From: Enterobacter sp. C2
GTDB lineage: Bacteria; Pseudomonadota; Gammaproteobacteria; Enterobacterales; Enterobacteriaceae
Direction of reading: 5' to 3'
Length of the DNA stretch: 64,000 bases
Assembly (NCBI RefSeq): GCF_019880405.1
Contig: NZ_CP082269.1
Coordinates: forward strand, 558,001-622,000
The notes below the pieces were generated by a model, which did not search any database, had not been told where the DNA came from, and saw only the letters and a program-made list of their open reading frames with translations. Numbering within the stretch: the stretch's first letter is position 1; each line of letters begins with the position of its first letter. The translations under genes and the position numbers were made by a program. Shown here one piece after another: positions 51,312 to 62,659 of the stretch.

Positions 51312-51332
51312 CTCAGGCAAAGGATCTCCCTC

Positions 51333-54185
51333 ATGATGCCGCTCTCTACGCCGCTTCAGCAGCACTGGCAGACGCTTATCGAACGTCTGCCGGATACACT
51401 CTCCGCCTCAACGCTCAGCGCAGAGGCGAAGTCAGTGCTCACTTTTAGTGACTTTGTGCAGGCAAGCATTGCCGCGCACCCCGAGTGGCTGACGGCGCTG
51501 GAGAGCGAGCCGCCGCAGGCGGAGGAGTGGCAGAACTATCCTGCCTGGATCAAGGCGGCGCTGGCGGAGGTCAGTGACGAAGCGTCGCTGATGCGCGAGC
51601 TGCGCCTGTTCCGCCGCCGCATTATGGTACGCATCGCCTGGGCCCAGGCCCTGCGGCTGGTAACCGAAGAGAGCACGCTTCAGCAGCTTAGCGCCCTGGC
51701 GGAGACCCTGATCGTCAGCGCCCGCGACTGGCTTTACGCCGCCTGCTGTCGGGAGTGGGGCACGCCGTGTAGCGCTGACGGCACGCCGCAGCCGCTGCTG
51801 ATCCTCGGCATGGGCAAGCTGGGGGGGAACGAGCTGAACTTCTCTTCGGATATCGATCTCATCTTCTCCTGGCCGGAGAACGGGGCAACCCGCGGCGGGC
51901 GTCGCGAGCTGGACAACGCCCAGTTCTTCACTCGCCTCGGACAGCGGCTGATCAAGGTGCTCGACCAGCCCACTCAGGACGGCTTTGTCTACCGGGTGGA
52001 TATGCGTCTGCGTCCCTTTGGCGACAGCGGCCCGCTGGTGCTGAGCTTTGCGGCACTGGAGGATTATTACCAGGAGCAGGGGCGCGACTGGGAGCGCTAC
52101 GCGATGGTTAAGGCGCGGATCATGGGCGACAACGACGGCGTCTACGCTACCGAGCTGCGGGCCATGCTGCGTCCCTTTATTTTCCGTCGCTATATCGATT
52201 TCAGCGTCATCCAGTCGCTGCGCAACATGAAGAGCATGATTGCCCGCGAAGTACGGCGACGCGGATTGAAAGACAACATCAAGCTGGGAGCAGGCGGCAT
52301 CCGCGAGGTGGAGTTTATCGTCCAGGTGTTCCAGCTGATCCGTGGCGGCCGCGAGCCGTCGCTCCAGCAGCGCTCGCTGCTGCCGACGCTGATCGCCATC
52401 GATCAGCTGCATCTTCTGCCTGCCGGAGATGCCGACACGCTGCGGGAAGCCTACCTCTGGCTGCGTCGGCTGGAGAATCTCCTGCAAAGCATCAACGACG
52501 AACAGACCCAGACCCTGCCGGGGGATGAGCTTAACCGTGCCCGGCTGGCCTGGGGAATGGGCGTCGCCGACTGGCAAGCGCTTAGCGACACCCTGGATCA
52601 GCACATGGCTGCCGTGCGGCGTATCTTTAACGAGCTGATTGGCGATGACGATACCGACACCCAGGACGAGCAGCTGTCGGAGCAGTGGCGCGAGCTGTGG
52701 CAGGACACGCTGGAAGACGATGACGCCACGCCGGTGCTGGCGCATCTTGCGGATGGCGATCGTATCCGGGTGGTAGCGCTGATCGCCGATTTTCGTCGGG
52801 AGCTGACGCGCAGGACCATTGGCCCGCGCGGTCGCCAGGTGCTCGATCACCTGATGCCGCATCTGCTCAGCCAGGTCTGCCCCCGTGCCGACGCGCCGGT
52901 GCCGCTGGCGCGGCTGATGCCGCTCCTGAGCGGAATTGTCACGCGCACCACCTATATTGAGCTGCTGAGCGAGTTTCCCGGCGCGCTCAAGCACCTGATC
53001 TCCCTCTGTGCCGCCTCGCCAATGGTCGCCAGCCAGCTGGCGCGCTATCCGCTGCTGCTGGATGAGCTGCTGGATCCCAGTACGCTCTACCAGCCGACGG
53101 CGATGGACGCCTACCGGGACGAGCTGCGCCAGTATCTGCTCCGCGTGCCGGAGGAGGACGAAGAGCAGCAGCTGGAGGCCCTGCGCCAGTTCAAGCAGGC
53201 GCAGCTGCTGCGCGTGGCGGCGGCGGATATTGCCGGTACCCTGCCGGTGATGAAAGTGAGCGATCACTTAACGTGGCTGGCGGAGGCGATGATCGACGCG
53301 GTAGTCCAGCAGGCCTGGACCCAGATGGTGGCGCGCTTTGGTCAGCCAAAGCACCTGCGCGATCGGGAGGGTCGCGGCTTTGCGGTGGTGGGCTACGGCA
53401 AGCTCGGCGGCTGGGAGCTGGGTTACAGCTCCGATCTCGATCTGGTCTTTCTGCACGACTGTCCGGCAGACGTGATGACCGACGGCGAGCGGGAGATCGA
53501 TGGCCGCCAGTTCTACCTGCGCCTTGCCCAGCGCATTATGCACCTCTTCAGCACTCGCACCTCGTCGGGCATTCTCTACGAGGTGGACGCCCGCCTGCGG
53601 CCCTCTGGCGCGGCAGGGATGCTGGTCACCACCGCCGATGCGTTTGCGGACTATCAGCAGAATGAGGCGTGGACGTGGGAGCACCAGGCGCTGGTTCGCG
53701 CCAGGGTGGTATACGGCGATCCACAGCTGAAATCCCGCTTCGATGAGATCCGCCGCACCATTCTGATGACCCCCCGCGACGGGGAGAAACTGCAAACCGA
53801 GGTGCGGGAGATGCGCGAGAAGATGCGCGCCCATCTTGGCAACAAGCACCGGGAGCGTTTCGACCTCAAGGCCGACGCGGGCGGCATTACCGATATTGAG
53901 TTTATCGCCCAGTATCTGGTGCTGGGCCACGCGCACCAGAAGCCAAAGCTGACGCGCTGGTCTGATAACGTGCGTATTCTCGAACTGCTGGCGCAGAACG
54001 ACATTATGGATGAGCAGGAGGCGCAGGCGCTGACCCACGCCTATACCACGCTACGCGATGCACTGCACCATCTGGCGCTGCAGGAGCAGCCTGGCCACGT
54101 GCCGGAAACGGAGTTTGCCGAAGAGCGTGGACAGGTCAGCGCCAGCTGGCAGAAGTGGCTGCTAAAACCGTGCGCGCAAAATTAA
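51333..54185 (+). CDS. glnE: Bifunctional glutamine synthetase adenylyltransferase/deadenylase GlnE
   Basis: Adds or removes AMP on glutamine synthetase according to PII (GlnB) state. The 950 residues (E. coli 946) hold two nucleotidyltransferase domains: [20 protein letters not shown] in the deadenylase half and [20 protein letters not shown] in the adenylylase half, with helical linkers between. Start is the first ATG of an ATGATG pair, matching the E. coli alignment MxPLSxPLQQ. The C-terminus ends KPCAQN, slightly longer than E. coli. Confidence 0.97.
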   Translation: MMPLSTPLQQHWQTLIERLPDTLSASTLSAEAKSVLTFSDFVQASIAAHPEWLTALESEPPQAEEWQNYPAWIKAALAEVSDEASLMRELRLFRRRIMVRIAWAQALRLVTEESTLQQLSALAETLIVSARDWLYAACCREWGTPCSADGTPQPLLILGMGKLGGNELNFSSDIDLIFSWPENGATRGGRRELDNAQFFTRLGQRLIKVLDQPTQDGFVYRVDMRLRPFGDSGPLVLSFAALEDYYQEQGRDWERYAMVKARIMGDNDGVYATELRAMLRPFIFRRYIDFSVIQSLRNMKSMIAREVRRRGLKDNIKLGAGGIREVEFIVQVFQLIRGGREPSLQQRSLLPTLIAIDQLHLLPAGDADTLREAYLWLRRLENLLQSINDEQTQTLPGDELNRARLAWGMGVADWQALSDTLDQHMAAVRRIFNELIGDDDTDTQDEQLSEQWRELWQDTLEDDDATPVLAHLADGDRIRVVALIADFRRELTRRTIGPRGRQVLDHLMPHLLSQVCPRADAPVPLARLMPLLSGIVTRTTYIELLSEFPGALKHLISLCAASPMVASQLARYPLLLDELLDPSTLYQPTAMDAYRDELRQYLLRVPEEDEEQQLEALRQFKQAQLLRVAAADIAGTLPVMKVSDHLTWLAEAMIDAVVQQAWTQMVARFGQPKHLRDREGRGFAVVGYGKLGGWELGYSSDLDLVFLHDCPADVMTDGEREIDGRQFYLRLAQRIMHLFSTRTSSGILYEVDARLRPSGAAGMLVTTADAFADYQQNEAWTWEHQALVRARVVYGDPQLKSRFDEIRRTILMTPRDGEKLQTEVREMREKMRAHLGNKHRERFDLKADAGGITDIEFIAQYLVLGHAHQKPKLTRWSDNVRILELLAQNDIMDEQEAQALTHAYTTLRDALHHLALQEQPGHVPETEFAEERGQVSASWQKWLLKPCAQN

Positions 54186-54230
54186 GTATGATATTATCGC
54201 GCGCAAATTTTGCATTTCGAGGGGACAGGA

Positions 54231-55655
54231 ATGAAAGTAACGCTGCCAGAGTTTGAACGTGCAGGGGTGATGGTCGTCGGTGACGTGATGTTAGATCGCT
54301 ACTGGTATGGCCCGACCAGCCGTATCTCACCGGAAGCGCCTGTACCGGTGGTCAAGGTCGATGCGGTTGAAGAGCGGCCTGGCGGCGCGGCGAACGTGGC
54401 GATGAACATTGCCTCTCTCGGTGCTCATTCGCGTCTGGTTGGCCTGACCGGCATCGATGACGCCGCGCGCGCGCTGAGCAAAACGCTGGCCGACGTCAAC
54501 GTTAAGTGCGATTTCGTCTCCGTTCCGACCCATCCTACTATCACCAAGCTGCGCGTGCTGTCGCGTAACCAGCAGCTGATCCGCCTCGACTTTGAAGAGG
54601 GGTTTGAGGGCGTGGACCCCGAGCCGCTGCACGATCGCATTAGCCAGGCGCTGGGCTGTATCGGCGCTTTGATCCTCTCCGATTACGGCAAGGGCGCGCT
54701 GGCCAGCGTTCAGCAGATGATCGCCCTGGCGCGTAAAGCCAACGTGCCGGTGCTTATCGATCCAAAAGGCAACGATTTCGAGCGCTATCGTGGCGCAACC
54801 CTGCTGACGCCGAACCTCTCCGAGTTCGAGGCGGTGGCCGGGAAGTGTAAAAACGAAGCGGAGATCGTTGAGCGTGGCATGAAGCTGATCGCCGATTTCG
54901 ATCTCTCCGCGCTGCTGGTGACCCGCTCCGAACAGGGCATGACCCTGCTGCAGCCGGGCAAAGCGCCGCTGCATATGCCGACCCAGGCGCAGGAGGTCTA
55001 TGACGTGACCGGCGCGGGCGACACGGTCATTGGCGTGCTGGCAGCAACGCTGGCGGCGGGCAACTCGCTGGAAGAGGCCTGCTACTTTGCAAACGCCGCG
55101 GCGGGTGTCGTGGTCGGCAAGCTCGGTACCTCAACCGTTTCGCCGATTGAGCTGGAGAATGCCGTACGTGGTCGTTCAGAAACCGGCTTCGGCGTAATGA
55201 ACGAAGAGGAGCTGAAGCAGGCGGTGGCGGCTGCGCGCAAGCGTGGCGAGAAGGTGGTGATGACCAACGGCGTGTTCGATATTCTGCACGCGGGCCACGT
55301 CTCCTACCTGGCTAACGCCCGCAAACTCGGCGATCGCCTGATCGTGGCGGTGAACAGCGATGCCTCGACCAGCCGCCTGAAAGGGCCTACCCGTCCGGTT
55401 AACCCGCTTGAGCAGCGCATGATCGTGCTCGGCGCGCTGGAGGCCGTGGACTGGGTGGTGTCGTTCGAAGAGGATACGCCGCAGCGCCTGATCGCCGGGA
55501 TCCTGCCGGATCTGCTGGTGAAAGGCGGTGACTACAAGCCGGAAGATATTGCGGGCAGCAAAGAGGTGTGGGCTAACGGCGGTGACGTGCAGGTGCTCAA
55601 CTTCGAAGATGGCTGCTCAACCACCAACATCATCAAGAAGATCCAGAAAAACTGA
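54231..55655 (+). CDS. hldE: Bifunctional heptose 7-phosphate kinase/1-phosphate adenylyltransferase HldE
   Basis: Makes ADP-heptose for the lipopolysaccharide inner core. The N-terminal PfkB-type kinase (1-318; [13 protein letters not shown] with catalytic Asp) is fused to a cytidylyltransferase-like domain (345-474; [12 protein letters not shown] nucleotide site). 474 residues against 477 in E. coli, which has three or four extra C-terminal residues. Start at [10 protein letters not shown], after GAGGGGAC. An upstream ATG adds seven unconserved residues. Confidence 0.97.
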   Translation: MKVTLPEFERAGVMVVGDVMLDRYWYGPTSRISPEAPVPVVKVDAVEERPGGAANVAMNIASLGAHSRLVGLTGIDDAARALSKTLADVNVKCDFVSVPTHPTITKLRVLSRNQQLIRLDFEEGFEGVDPEPLHDRISQALGCIGALILSDYGKGALASVQQMIALARKANVPVLIDPKGNDFERYRGATLLTPNLSEFEAVAGKCKNEAEIVERGMKLIADFDLSALLVTRSEQGMTLLQPGKAPLHMPTQAQEVYDVTGAGDTVIGVLAATLAAGNSLEEACYFANAAAGVVVGKLGTSTVSPIELENAVRGRSETGFGVMNEEELKQAVAAARKRGEKVVMTNGVFDILHAGHVSYLANARKLGDRLIVAVNSDASTSRLKGPTRPVNPLEQRMIVLGALEAVDWVVSFEEDTPQRLIAGILPDLLVKGGDYKPEDIAGSKEVWANGGDVQVLNFEDGCSTTNIIKKIQKN

Positions 55656-55660
55656 TCCGG

Positions 55661-55690
55661 TAGGCCCGGTAAGCGTTAGCGCCACCGGGC
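55661..55690. repeat. REP element
   Basis: TAGGCCCGGTAAGCG...GCCACCGGGC palindrome five bases after the hldE stop, between convergent hldE and ubiK. Confidence 0.75.
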
Positions 55691-55706
55691 AATACCGACT
55701 ACAGGG

Positions 55707-56039
55707 TCAGTCAATATTCTCCACTGGCGGAATAGCCGGTGCGGGTTTTACTTCGCTCGGCAGATCCTGCGCCTGAGTGGGTTCAGCCGACGCGGTGGCC
55801 GGGCGGTTCTCCAGATCGCTGATCCGCTGCTCAAGTGCAGTCAGTTTCTCACGGGTGCGCAGCAGAACCTGCGTCTGAACATCAAACTCTTCACGGCTCA
55901 CCAGGTCGAGTCGCGCCAACTGGGATTGCAGCGTCTGGCGGATCTTCTTCTCTACATCCTCGCCGAAATCACGAATGCCTTTTGGCATAGATTCATGAAC
56001 CTGGCGGGCGATCTGTTCAATTTTTTTCGGGTCAATCAT
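55707..56039 (-). CDS. ubiK: Ubiquinone biosynthesis accessory factor UbiK
   Basis: Small BMFP-family protein that forms a trimeric coiled coil, binds membrane lipid and helps the Ubi complex under aerobic growth. The 110 residues begin [17 protein letters not shown]; an N-terminal amphipathic part is followed by a coiled coil (residues 45-80, [19 protein letters not shown]) and a Pro/Ala-rich tail longer than E. coli's (96 residues). The ATG at 56039 matches the family; the long upstream extension crosses the ribB leader region. Confidence 0.95.
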   Translation of the reverse strand: MIDPKKIEQIARQVHESMPKGIRDFGEDVEKKIRQTLQSQLARLDLVSREEFDVQTQVLLRTREKLTALEQRISDLENRPATASAEPTQAQDLPSEVKPAPAIPPVENID

Positions 56040-56178
56040 AGTAGTTTCCCTGAACTGGTAAGTATTAACATTAGTGTAGCGTGATTTAGTGTAACGTGGA
56101 TTATGCCCTATGAAAGCACAATTGTGTCGGTGAATGGATTGCCGGAGATAATCAATAGCGTTATAGTTAATCCGCTTA

Positions 56179-56340
56179 TTCTCAGGGCGGGGCGAAATTC
56201 CCCACCGGCGGTAAATCAGCCTACGCTGAAAGCCCGCGAGCGCTTCACGCACGGCATCACGTCATGCATGAAGGTCAGCAGATCCGGTGTAATTCCGGGG
56301 CCGACGGTTAAAGTCCGGATGGGAGAGAGTAACGATCCAG
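56179..56340 (+). promoter_or_regulatory. FMN riboswitch (RFN element) of ribB
   Basis: The RFN hallmarks are present in order: TCTCAGGGCGGGGCGAAATTC, CCCACCGGCGGTAAATC, the AGCCCGCGAGCG segment, then GGATCCGGTGTAATTCC-like and CCGACGGTTAAAGTCCGGATG, closing with GGGAGAGAGTAACG. FMN binding lowers ribB expression. The stretch from 56340 to the ribosome site (short CGGG/CCCG hairpin and T-run near 56366) is the expression platform. Confidence 0.95.
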
Positions 56341-56439
56341 TCGGGTTTGTGCCCGCTCACGTTATTTTTTTGCCGCTTGCGGTACTCCTAAGACTGCCCT
56401 GATTCTGGTAACCATAATTTTAATGAGGTTTTTATTACC

Positions 56440-57093
56440 ATGAATCAGACGCTGCTTTCCTCTTTTGGCACGCCATTCGAACGTGTGGAACACGCTTTAG
56501 ACGCACTGCGCAACGGGCGCGGAGTCATGGTGCTCGACGACGAGGATCGTGAAAACGAAGGCGATATGATCTTCGCCGCAGAAACCATGACCGTTGAGCA
56601 GATGGCGCTGACTATTCGTCACGGCAGCGGCATTGTCTGCCTCTGCCTGACCGAAGAAGGTCGTAAACAGCTCGATCTGCCGATGATGGTGGAGAACAAC
56701 ACCAGCGCCTACGGCACCGGTTTTACCGTGACCATCGAAGCCGCTACCGGCGTGACCACCGGCGTATCCGCTGCTGACCGCGTGACCACCGTGCGTGCCG
56801 CCATTGCCGACGGTGCTAAGCCGTCCGATCTTAACCGTCCAGGCCACGTCTTCCCGCTGCGCGCGCAGCCGGGTGGGGTGCTGACCCGCGGCGGCCACAC
56901 CGAGGCAACCATTGACCTCGTGACGCTGGCGGGCTTCAAGCCTGCGGGTGTGCTCTGTGAGCTGACCAACGATGATGGCTCTATGGCACGCGCGCCGGAG
57001 TGCATCGAATTTGCGAAAGCCCATGATATGGCCGTTGTGACCATTGAAGATCTGGTGGCCTACCGCCGCGAGCAGGAACGTAAAGCCAGCTAA
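56440..57093 (+). CDS. ribB: 3,4-dihydroxy-2-butanone-4-phosphate synthase RibB
   Basis: Riboflavin pathway enzyme converting ribulose 5-phosphate to L-3,4-dihydroxy-2-butanone 4-phosphate plus formate. The 217 residues equal E. coli. The metal site [10 protein letters not shown] and the later [16 protein letters not shown] and THCDG-equivalent region are intact. FMN-riboswitch controlled. Confidence 0.98.
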   Translation: MNQTLLSSFGTPFERVEHALDALRNGRGVMVLDDEDRENEGDMIFAAETMTVEQMALTIRHGSGIVCLCLTEEGRKQLDLPMMVENNTSAYGTGFTVTIEAATGVTTGVSAADRVTTVRAAIADGAKPSDLNRPGHVFPLRAQPGGVLTRGGHTEATIDLVTLAGFKPAGVLCELTNDDGSMARAPECIEFAKAHDMAVVTIEDLVAYRREQERKAS

Positions 57094-57111
57094 GCGCTAG
57101 CGTTATATAAA

Positions 57112-57142
57112 GCAAAGCCGGGCATGCCCGGCTTTGTTGTTT
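57112..57142. terminator. Terminator after ribB
   Basis: AAAGCCGGGC/GCCCGGCTTT near-perfect palindrome followed by TGTTGTTT; lies between the converging genes ribB and zupT. Confidence 0.82.
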
Positions 57143-57158
57143 CTGATGTTTCGTCTGA

Positions 57159-57935
57159 TTAGCCCGCAAAGCCGATGCTTTGCAGCAGCACCAGGCTCAG
57201 CCCCATCACCGACATACCGCACAGTACGCCGTAGCTCGGGTTGTTGTTGGGATCGATCTCTTTCGCCAGCGGCATCAGCTCATCTACCGATAATGCCACC
57301 ATGATCCCGGCCACCGCCGCCATGATCGCCGCCATCACCACCGGCGAAACCAGGCTGCCGAGGATCAGCCACGCCAGCACGCCGCCGAGAATTTCCGCCA
57401 GGCCTGAGATCCCCGCCCACATTACCGCTTTACGCTTTGAGCCCGTGGCGGCATAGACCGGCGCTGCCACCGCCAGCCCTTCGGGAATGTTGTGCAGCGC
57501 TACCGCCAGGGCGATCCCCAGCCCCAGCTCAAGGTTGCTGCTGGCCGTCACGTAGGTGGCCACGCCTTCGGGAAAGTTGTGCAGGCTAATGCCAAGGGTC
57601 AACAGGATCGCCGTACGCTTGATATTGCTCGGCATCGTTTTGCTGCTGGCGCGCATAAGATCCTGCGCATGGGCATGCGGCAGCAGACGATCGAGGCCGT
57701 AGTAGCCCAGCAGGCCGACGATAAACATGCCGTAGCCAAGCACCGGCGACATCCCTTCCGTACCGAGCGCGGCGGGGAGCATCTCCATTAGCGAGATCAG
57801 CAGCATAATCCCGGCGGCAAATCCCAGCGAAAAGGCCAGTACGCGGTTGGAAGGCTTCTGCCCAAGCACGCCGAGGATCGCGCCAATGAAGGTGGCCGCA
57901 CCGGCTAATAAGGTCAGAATCAACGGGACCGACAT
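57159..57935 (-). CDS. zupT: Zinc/divalent-metal transporter ZupT (ZIP family)
   Basis: Inner membrane ZIP-family importer with broad metal range (Zn, Fe, Mn, Co). The 258 residues contain eight hydrophobic helices and the two metal-binding motifs HNFPEG in helix 4 and HNIPEG in helix 5. A Fur-like box lies right upstream of the start. Confidence 0.96.
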   Translation of the reverse strand: MSVPLILTLLAGAATFIGAILGVLGQKPSNRVLAFSLGFAAGIMLLISLMEMLPAALGTEGMSPVLGYGMFIVGLLGYYGLDRLLPHAHAQDLMRASSKTMPSNIKRTAILLTLGISLHNFPEGVATYVTASSNLELGLGIALAVALHNIPEGLAVAAPVYAATGSKRKAVMWAGISGLAEILGGVLAWLILGSLVSPVVMAAIMAAVAGIMVALSVDELMPLAKEIDPNNNPSYGVLCGMSVMGLSLVLLQSIGFAG

Positions 57936-57949
57936 TCAGAACTCCTTGT

Positions 57950-57968
57950 GATAATGATTCTCATTAAT
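57950..57968. promoter_or_regulatory. Fur-like box upstream of zupT
   Basis: GATAATGATTCTCATTAAT matches the Fur consensus GATAATGATAATCATTATC at 15 of 19 positions by hand. It lies 15 bases before the zupT start, where binding would block expression. Zur is an alternative, but the sequence favours Fur. Confidence 0.65.
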
Positions 57969-58131
57969 ATTATTTAACACTGCTCCGTAAGGCGAGAGGG
58001 TAAGTCACTCTTTACGCATTTCTTACATTCAAATTATCTGATGATCTTCATCACGCTTATCTGAGTTCATCCTCTACGAGAAAAGCGTACTCTGCTTCTA
58101 TCAAAATGACACTTTTTCTGAGGATATCATC

Positions 58132-58920
58132 ATGTCTGCGTCTCGTATGCCAGCGCTGTTTCTGGGCCACGGCAGCCCGATGAACGTGCTGGAAGATAAT
58201 ATCTATACCCGTGCCTGGGGCAAGCTGGGGCAGACGCTGCCGCGTCCAAAGGCGATTGTGGTGATCTCCGCCCACTGGTTTACCCGTGGCACCGGCGTGA
58301 CGGCAATGGAAACCCCGAAGACGATTCATGACTTTGGCGGCTTCCCGCAGGCGCTCTTTGACACGCACTATCCCGCACCTGGCTCGCCTGAGCTGGCACA
58401 GCGGCTGGTGGATCTGCTGGCACCGGTCCCGGTTGCGCTGGACAAAGAGGCGTGGGGGTTTGACCACGGCTCCTGGGGCGTGCTGATCAAGATGTACCCG
58501 GACGCCGACATCCCTATGGTGCAGTTGAGCGTGGACAGCACCAAACCCGCCGCCTGGCACTATGAGATGGGCCGCAGGCTGGCGACGCTCCGCGATGAAG
58601 GCATTATGCTGGTGGCGAGCGGCAACGTGGTGCATAACCTGCGTACCGCGCGCTGGCACGGCGAGAGCACGCCCTACGCGTGGGCGGAATCGTTTAATGA
58701 TTACGTGAAGGCTAACCTCACCTGGCAGGGGCCGGTTGAGCAGCATCCGCTGGTGAACTATCTGCAGCACGAGGGTGGCTCGCTGTCGAACCCGACGCCG
58801 GAGCATTTCCTGCCGCTGCTCTACGTGCTCGGCGCATGGGACGGCGCAGAACCGATGACAATCCCGGTAGAGGGGATGGAGATGGGCAGCATCAGCATGC
58901 TGTCGGTGCAAGTGGGCTAA
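58132..58920 (+). CDS. ygiD: 4,5-DOPA dioxygenase extradiol YgiD
   Basis: Zinc/iron extradiol dioxygenase of the LigB family; E. coli YgiD opens the ring of L-DOPA in vitro. The 262 residues carry metal-ligand histidines in FLGHGSPMN, VISAHWF and FDHGSWG, and the GNVVHNL segment. Divergent from zupT. Confidence 0.94.
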   Translation: MSASRMPALFLGHGSPMNVLEDNIYTRAWGKLGQTLPRPKAIVVISAHWFTRGTGVTAMETPKTIHDFGGFPQALFDTHYPAPGSPELAQRLVDLLAPVPVALDKEAWGFDHGSWGVLIKMYPDADIPMVQLSVDSTKPAAWHYEMGRRLATLRDEGIMLVASGNVVHNLRTARWHGESTPYAWAESFNDYVKANLTWQGPVEQHPLVNYLQHEGGSLSNPTPEHFLPLLYVLGAWDGAEPMTIPVEGMEMGSISMLSVQVG

Positions 58921-58930
58921 TAAACTAAAC

Positions 58931-58960
58931 GCCCGGCGGCACTACGCTTACCGGGCCTAC
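58931..58960. repeat. REP element
   Basis: GCCCGGCGGCACTACGC...TACCGGGCCTAC palindrome between the converging genes ygiD and ygiC. Confidence 0.75.
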
Positions 58961-58969
58961 GAGGTACAG

Positions 58970-60130
58970 CTACTCGACGAAAATGTGCGGATAGAAGCGG
59001 GAGAGATCCTGGGTGATCAACGCCCGATCCTCACGAATACCAATCCCGGCAGGTTGATCGTTGATTAGCCAGCTGCCGATCAGCACGTAGCTGTCACCAA
59101 ACTTAGGTAGCGGATAGAACTGCTGGACGATCATGCCCTCTTCACCGTAGGGACCCTCTACCTGCTCGATAGTCTGACCGTTTTCCACGATAGAGACGTT
59201 AGCGCCTTCCCGCGAGAAGATCGGTTTAACAACGTATTTTTCCAGCGGCGGATGGTCATCTTCGGCAAAGTAAGCAGGCAGCAGGTTCGGATGATCCGGG
59301 AACATCTCCCACAGCATCGGCAGCAGCGCTTTGTTAGAGATAATGCTCTTCCAGGCCGGCTCCAGCCAGCGCACGCCAGCATCTTCCAGCTTGGTAGAGA
59401 AGATCTCACGCAGCATGTACTCCCACGGGTAGAGCTTGAACAGGTTGCTGATCACCTGATCCTGAAGATCGGTGAACTGGCCTTTTTCACCCAGCCCAAT
59501 ATCTTCGATGTAGAGAAACTCGCTGGCGACGCCCGCTTCGGCGGCGCAGTCCTGCAGATACTGCACCGTGCCGCGATCTTCAACGGTGTCGCGGCAGCAG
59601 GCCAGATGCAGCAGGTTAAAGCCGTACTGCTCGCGCAGCTCGCCGAAGCGCTCGATGAGCTTCTCCTGCAGACTGTTAAACTGATCGCTCTGTGGTGGCA
59701 GCTTGCCGGCGTTCTGCTGGTCTTCCAGCCAGATCCACTGGAAGAACGCGGCTTCATACAGCGAGGTCGGGGTATCGGCGTTGTTCTCCAGCAGCTTGGG
59801 TTCACCTACGCCGTCCCATGCCAGATCGAGGCGGGAATAGAGCGATGGCTGCTGCGTCTGCCACGCCTGGCGCACAAAGCTCCAGGTGTGTTTCGGAATG
59901 CGGAATTTGGCCATCAGCTCATCGCTGGCAACGACCTTCTCCACTACCTTCAGGCACATCTGATGCAGCTCGGCGGTAACTTCTTCAAGCTTCTCGATCT
60001 GCGCAAGGCTGAATTTGTAGTAGGCCTCTTCACACCAGTACGGCTCACCGTACATGGTGTGAAAATTAAAACCGTACTCGGTCGCTTTTTCGCGCCAGTC
60101 CGGGCGCTCGTCAATAGTGACTCGTTCCAT
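58970..60130 (-). CDS. ygiC: ATP-grasp glutathionylspermidine synthase-like protein YgiC
   Basis: A 386-residue member of the glutathionylspermidine synthase C-terminal family; E. coli YgiC has ATPase activity but no confirmed product. ATP-grasp features are visible ([14 protein letters not shown] near residue 310 and IVQQFYPLP), with an N-terminal [16 protein letters not shown] segment and the WNVDGVGE-type region [21 protein letters not shown] in parts. Five bases separate it from ygiB; with tolC they form the tolC-ygiB-ygiC operon. Confidence 0.94.
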   Translation of the reverse strand: MERVTIDERPDWREKATEYGFNFHTMYGEPYWCEEAYYKFSLAQIEKLEEVTAELHQMCLKVVEKVVASDELMAKFRIPKHTWSFVRQAWQTQQPSLYSRLDLAWDGVGEPKLLENNADTPTSLYEAAFFQWIWLEDQQNAGKLPPQSDQFNSLQEKLIERFGELREQYGFNLLHLACCRDTVEDRGTVQYLQDCAAEAGVASEFLYIEDIGLGEKGQFTDLQDQVISNLFKLYPWEYMLREIFSTKLEDAGVRWLEPAWKSIISNKALLPMLWEMFPDHPNLLPAYFAEDDHPPLEKYVVKPIFSREGANVSIVENGQTIEQVEGPYGEEGMIVQQFYPLPKFGDSYVLIGSWLINDQPAGIGIREDRALITQDLSRFYPHIFVE

Positions 60131-60135
60131 GAGGC

Positions 60136-60810
60136 TTAGCCACCCATTGAGCGTGAAGAGGAGGTGCCGGCGGCGCTACGCTGCATAGTGGACTGTTTAG
60201 CAACCGACTCACCAAAGCCGCCGCGCGTGACCGTAGAGGTCGTGGCCGGTTTCGGGGCCAGCGCAGTTTTCGGGACGGTCGCGGTACGGCCCGGCTGGGC
60301 TGCACCGTAGCCTTTACCGGAGGCGTCGGTGTACTGACCATAGGCCGGGCTCGCCGGGTTACGCGAGCTAAACAGCGGCTGCTGGGCGAAGCCCGCACCG
60401 CCGCCCATCAGGCGTCCCATCATGTAGCCCGCCATCAGCGGCATCCAGAAGCTGCCGCTGCTCTGCTGGGCCTGAGCCTGGTTTTCCGGTGCCATACCCG
60501 CCTGAGCAGGTGCCTGCTGGCACTGGCCTTCACCAAACTCGGCGACGCAGTCTTCACGCGTCTTATATTTCGGCGCGGTGCGCTCGGCCTCTTTCAGGGC
60601 GTTGTTGTATGCGGTAGTACATTCGGCGCTTTTGCCCGGATTGGCACTGGAGCAGTCGTCGGCGTTTTGATACATCGATACCGTCTCATCGCTCTGTTCG
60701 CAGCCCGCTAGCATAAACGCGGCGGTAAGGGCGAAGGCGACGGGGGTCAGATGGCGAGCGCCCCAGCTTTTGCGGAACGTCGCATGATTAATCGTTTTTG
60801 TCCGTTTCAT
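60136..60810 (-). CDS. ygiB: DUF1190 lipoprotein YgiB
   Basis: A 224-residue protein with a long signal sequence whose lipobox is MLAGC, followed by a Cys-containing domain ([24 protein letters not shown]) and a low-complexity Gly/Ala/Ser C-terminus with a MGGG motif. Function unknown; operon partner of tolC and ygiC. Confidence 0.92.
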   Translation of the reverse strand: MKRTKTINHATFRKSWGARHLTPVAFALTAAFMLAGCEQSDETVSMYQNADDCSSANPGKSAECTTAYNNALKEAERTAPKYKTREDCVAEFGEGQCQQAPAQAGMAPENQAQAQQSSGSFWMPLMAGYMMGRLMGGGAGFAQQPLFSSRNPASPAYGQYTDASGKGYGAAQPGRTATVPKTALAPKPATTSTVTRGGFGESVAKQSTMQRSAAGTSSSRSMGG

Positions 60811-60939
60811 ATGTCTCTTTTAATACCCAGAGTTAAAGCGAGGTAGCTACTGTTCAGGATAGAGGATGAGTGGTCGAAATTGAAGCGCAATGAGGCGGAA
60901 TGCGGGTCTGGAGCAGGGATCTTTACGTTGTCTTACGTT

Positions 60940-60961
60940 GAAACGGGGGCTGGCGCCCCCA
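60940..60961 (-). terminator. Hairpin downstream of tolC
   Basis: GGGGGC-TGGC-GCCCCC stem 34 bases past the tolC stop with a short T-rich tract on the minus strand. In E. coli ygiB and ygiC are read through from tolC, so this is probably a partial terminator or RNA stabiliser. Confidence 0.6.
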
Positions 60962-60994
60962 TCTCGTTTTTACAGCAATTTCAAAGGTGCAAGC

Positions 60995-62455
60995 TTAACG
61001 TGGCAGCGCGGCGTTGAGCAGGCCGTTACCATTACCATTGCCGTTGCTGTCCGGGGCGCTGTTCTGCACGCGGGCATCCTGGTCAGGCGTCGACGGGGCG
61101 ACGGCTTCCGGCGTGGTGGAGACCGGTTTACCCAGGGCACCGTTCAGAGCCATCAGGTCCTGCTCGTTCAGCGTACCGAGAGCAGATTTGATGTTCAGCT
61201 GGTTAATCAGGTAGTTGTAACGCGCGCTGGAGAGCTGCTGCTTGGCGTTATAGAGCGTGGTGGTTGCATCCAGCACGTCAACGATGGTACGGGTACCTAC
61301 CGAGTAGCCTGCTTCGGTTGCATCCAGCGAGCTCTGGGCAGAGACCACGGACTGTTTATAGGCGTTGATGCTGCTGATGGAGGCGTTCACGTTGTTATAG
61401 GATGAACGTACAGTCTGCACCACGCTGCGGTGTGCGGTTTCCAGCTGTTCGCTTGCACCAACAAAGTTGTACTGCGCCTGTTTCACCTGGGAATTTATCA
61501 GGCCACCCTGATAGAGCGGCAGAGAGAAGTTCAGGCCGACCTTGTTCTGGCCGATGTTGCTGTCGTCATAGGCCGCGCCCTGAGCACCGCTGGTACGGGA
61601 GCCGCTGTAGGAGGTGTCAGAGACGCTGGAGGAGGCGGTTAAATCCAGGGTCGGCAAGTGACCATCCTGCGCCAGGCGAATCTGCTCGCGGGCCAGATCC
61701 TGGGAGAGGCGCGCCTGTAACAGGGAGAGGTTACGGCTTTCGGCCTCTTTCAGCAGGGAGTTAACCGGCTGCGGCTTGTCGGTCTGGAAGCGGTCGACGT
61801 TCAGCGACGCCAGCTCCGGATAGTAGTTGCCGGTCACCTGACGCAGCTGCTCAACGGCGTTGTCCAGGTTGTTACGGGCGGTCACTTCGTCTGCCAGCAC
61901 GGTATCGTACTGAGAGCGGGCGTTCTGCACGTCGGTAATGGCAACCAGGCCCACGTTGAAACGCTGGGTAGTTTGATCCAGCTGGCGATAGATAGCCTGT
62001 TTCTGCGCTTCGGTATAAGAGAGCGCATCGATGGCGCTTAATACGTTAAAATAGGCAGTGGCGGTATTGAGGATCAGCGTCTGCTGATCGGTCTGGAACG
62101 TCACATCCTGAATGCCTGCTGATTTCTCTTGCAGGGTCAGGGCGCGCCATTTTGTCATATCGAACAGGGTCTGGGTCAGCTGTAAAGAGGCGCTGGTAGA
62201 GTTGCTATTGAGACCATTCTGGTCGCGGAAGCCGTTGCTGTAGCTGTAGTCTGCGCCCAAACCGAGCTGGGGCAGTAATGGGCTGCGCGCTTCGTTGATT
62301 TTCTCAAATGCGGCATCGCGATCCGCGGCAGATCTGCGCAGTTCAGGGTTGCTGAGACGCGCTTGCTGATAAACCTGAAGCAGGTTCTCTGCCTGACTCA
62401 TCGTACTGAAAGCGGCCAGGCTCAGGCCGATAAGCATGGGGAGCAATTTCTTCAT
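60995..62455 (-). CDS. tolC: Outer membrane efflux channel TolC
   Basis: Trimeric outer membrane exit duct for AcrAB and type I secretion. The 486 residues (E. coli 493) have a signal peptide ending SQA-EN and the two structural repeats of outer membrane factor proteins, with GLGADYSYSNG, LFDMTKWRALTLQEKSAG and IVDVLDATTTLYNAKQQL as typical segments. I chose the inner ATG (62455), six bases after AAGGA, over the ATG two codons earlier. The C-terminal tail is shorter and Gly/Asn-rich compared with E. coli. A marbox-like site and -10 lie upstream. Confidence 0.97.
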   Translation of the reverse strand: MKKLLPMLIGLSLAAFSTMSQAENLLQVYQQARLSNPELRRSAADRDAAFEKINEARSPLLPQLGLGADYSYSNGFRDQNGLNSNSTSASLQLTQTLFDMTKWRALTLQEKSAGIQDVTFQTDQQTLILNTATAYFNVLSAIDALSYTEAQKQAIYRQLDQTTQRFNVGLVAITDVQNARSQYDTVLADEVTARNNLDNAVEQLRQVTGNYYPELASLNVDRFQTDKPQPVNSLLKEAESRNLSLLQARLSQDLAREQIRLAQDGHLPTLDLTASSSVSDTSYSGSRTSGAQGAAYDDSNIGQNKVGLNFSLPLYQGGLINSQVKQAQYNFVGASEQLETAHRSVVQTVRSSYNNVNASISSINAYKQSVVSAQSSLDATEAGYSVGTRTIVDVLDATTTLYNAKQQLSSARYNYLINQLNIKSALGTLNEQDLMALNGALGKPVSTTPEAVAPSTPDQDARVQNSAPDSNGNGNGNGLLNAALPR

Positions 62456-62512
62456 TTGCATTCCTTGTTACGAAGCTTTGTTAGCGCTAATGAAATTTAA
62501 AAAATAAGGCCG

Positions 62513-62558
62513 ATTCTAGCAGAAAGTGTCGCTGCAAAAGGTTGGCGTTAAGTGCCAT
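62513..62558 (-). promoter_or_regulatory. tolC promoter with MarA/SoxS/Rob box
   Basis: On the tolC strand ATGGCACTTAACGCCAACC fits the marbox consensus AYnGCACnnWnnRYYAAAY with one mismatch (62540-62558). A TAGAAT -10 follows 21 bases later (62513-62518), so the activator site overlaps the -35 region, as in E. coli tolC. Confidence 0.75.
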
Positions 62559-62659
62559 CCGGCGTTAATTTGCACCAATCTACCATATAGCATGGGAAAC
62601 GGCAGTCTTACAGACTGGAAATCCATAATTTCGTCATTATTTGCCAGCAGGATGAAACC

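Noticed and set aside
51432-53267. 611-codon open frame on the minus strand opposite glnE
   Set aside because: Antisense shadow of the glnE gene; low-complexity His/Arg/Gln-rich translation and no start signals.
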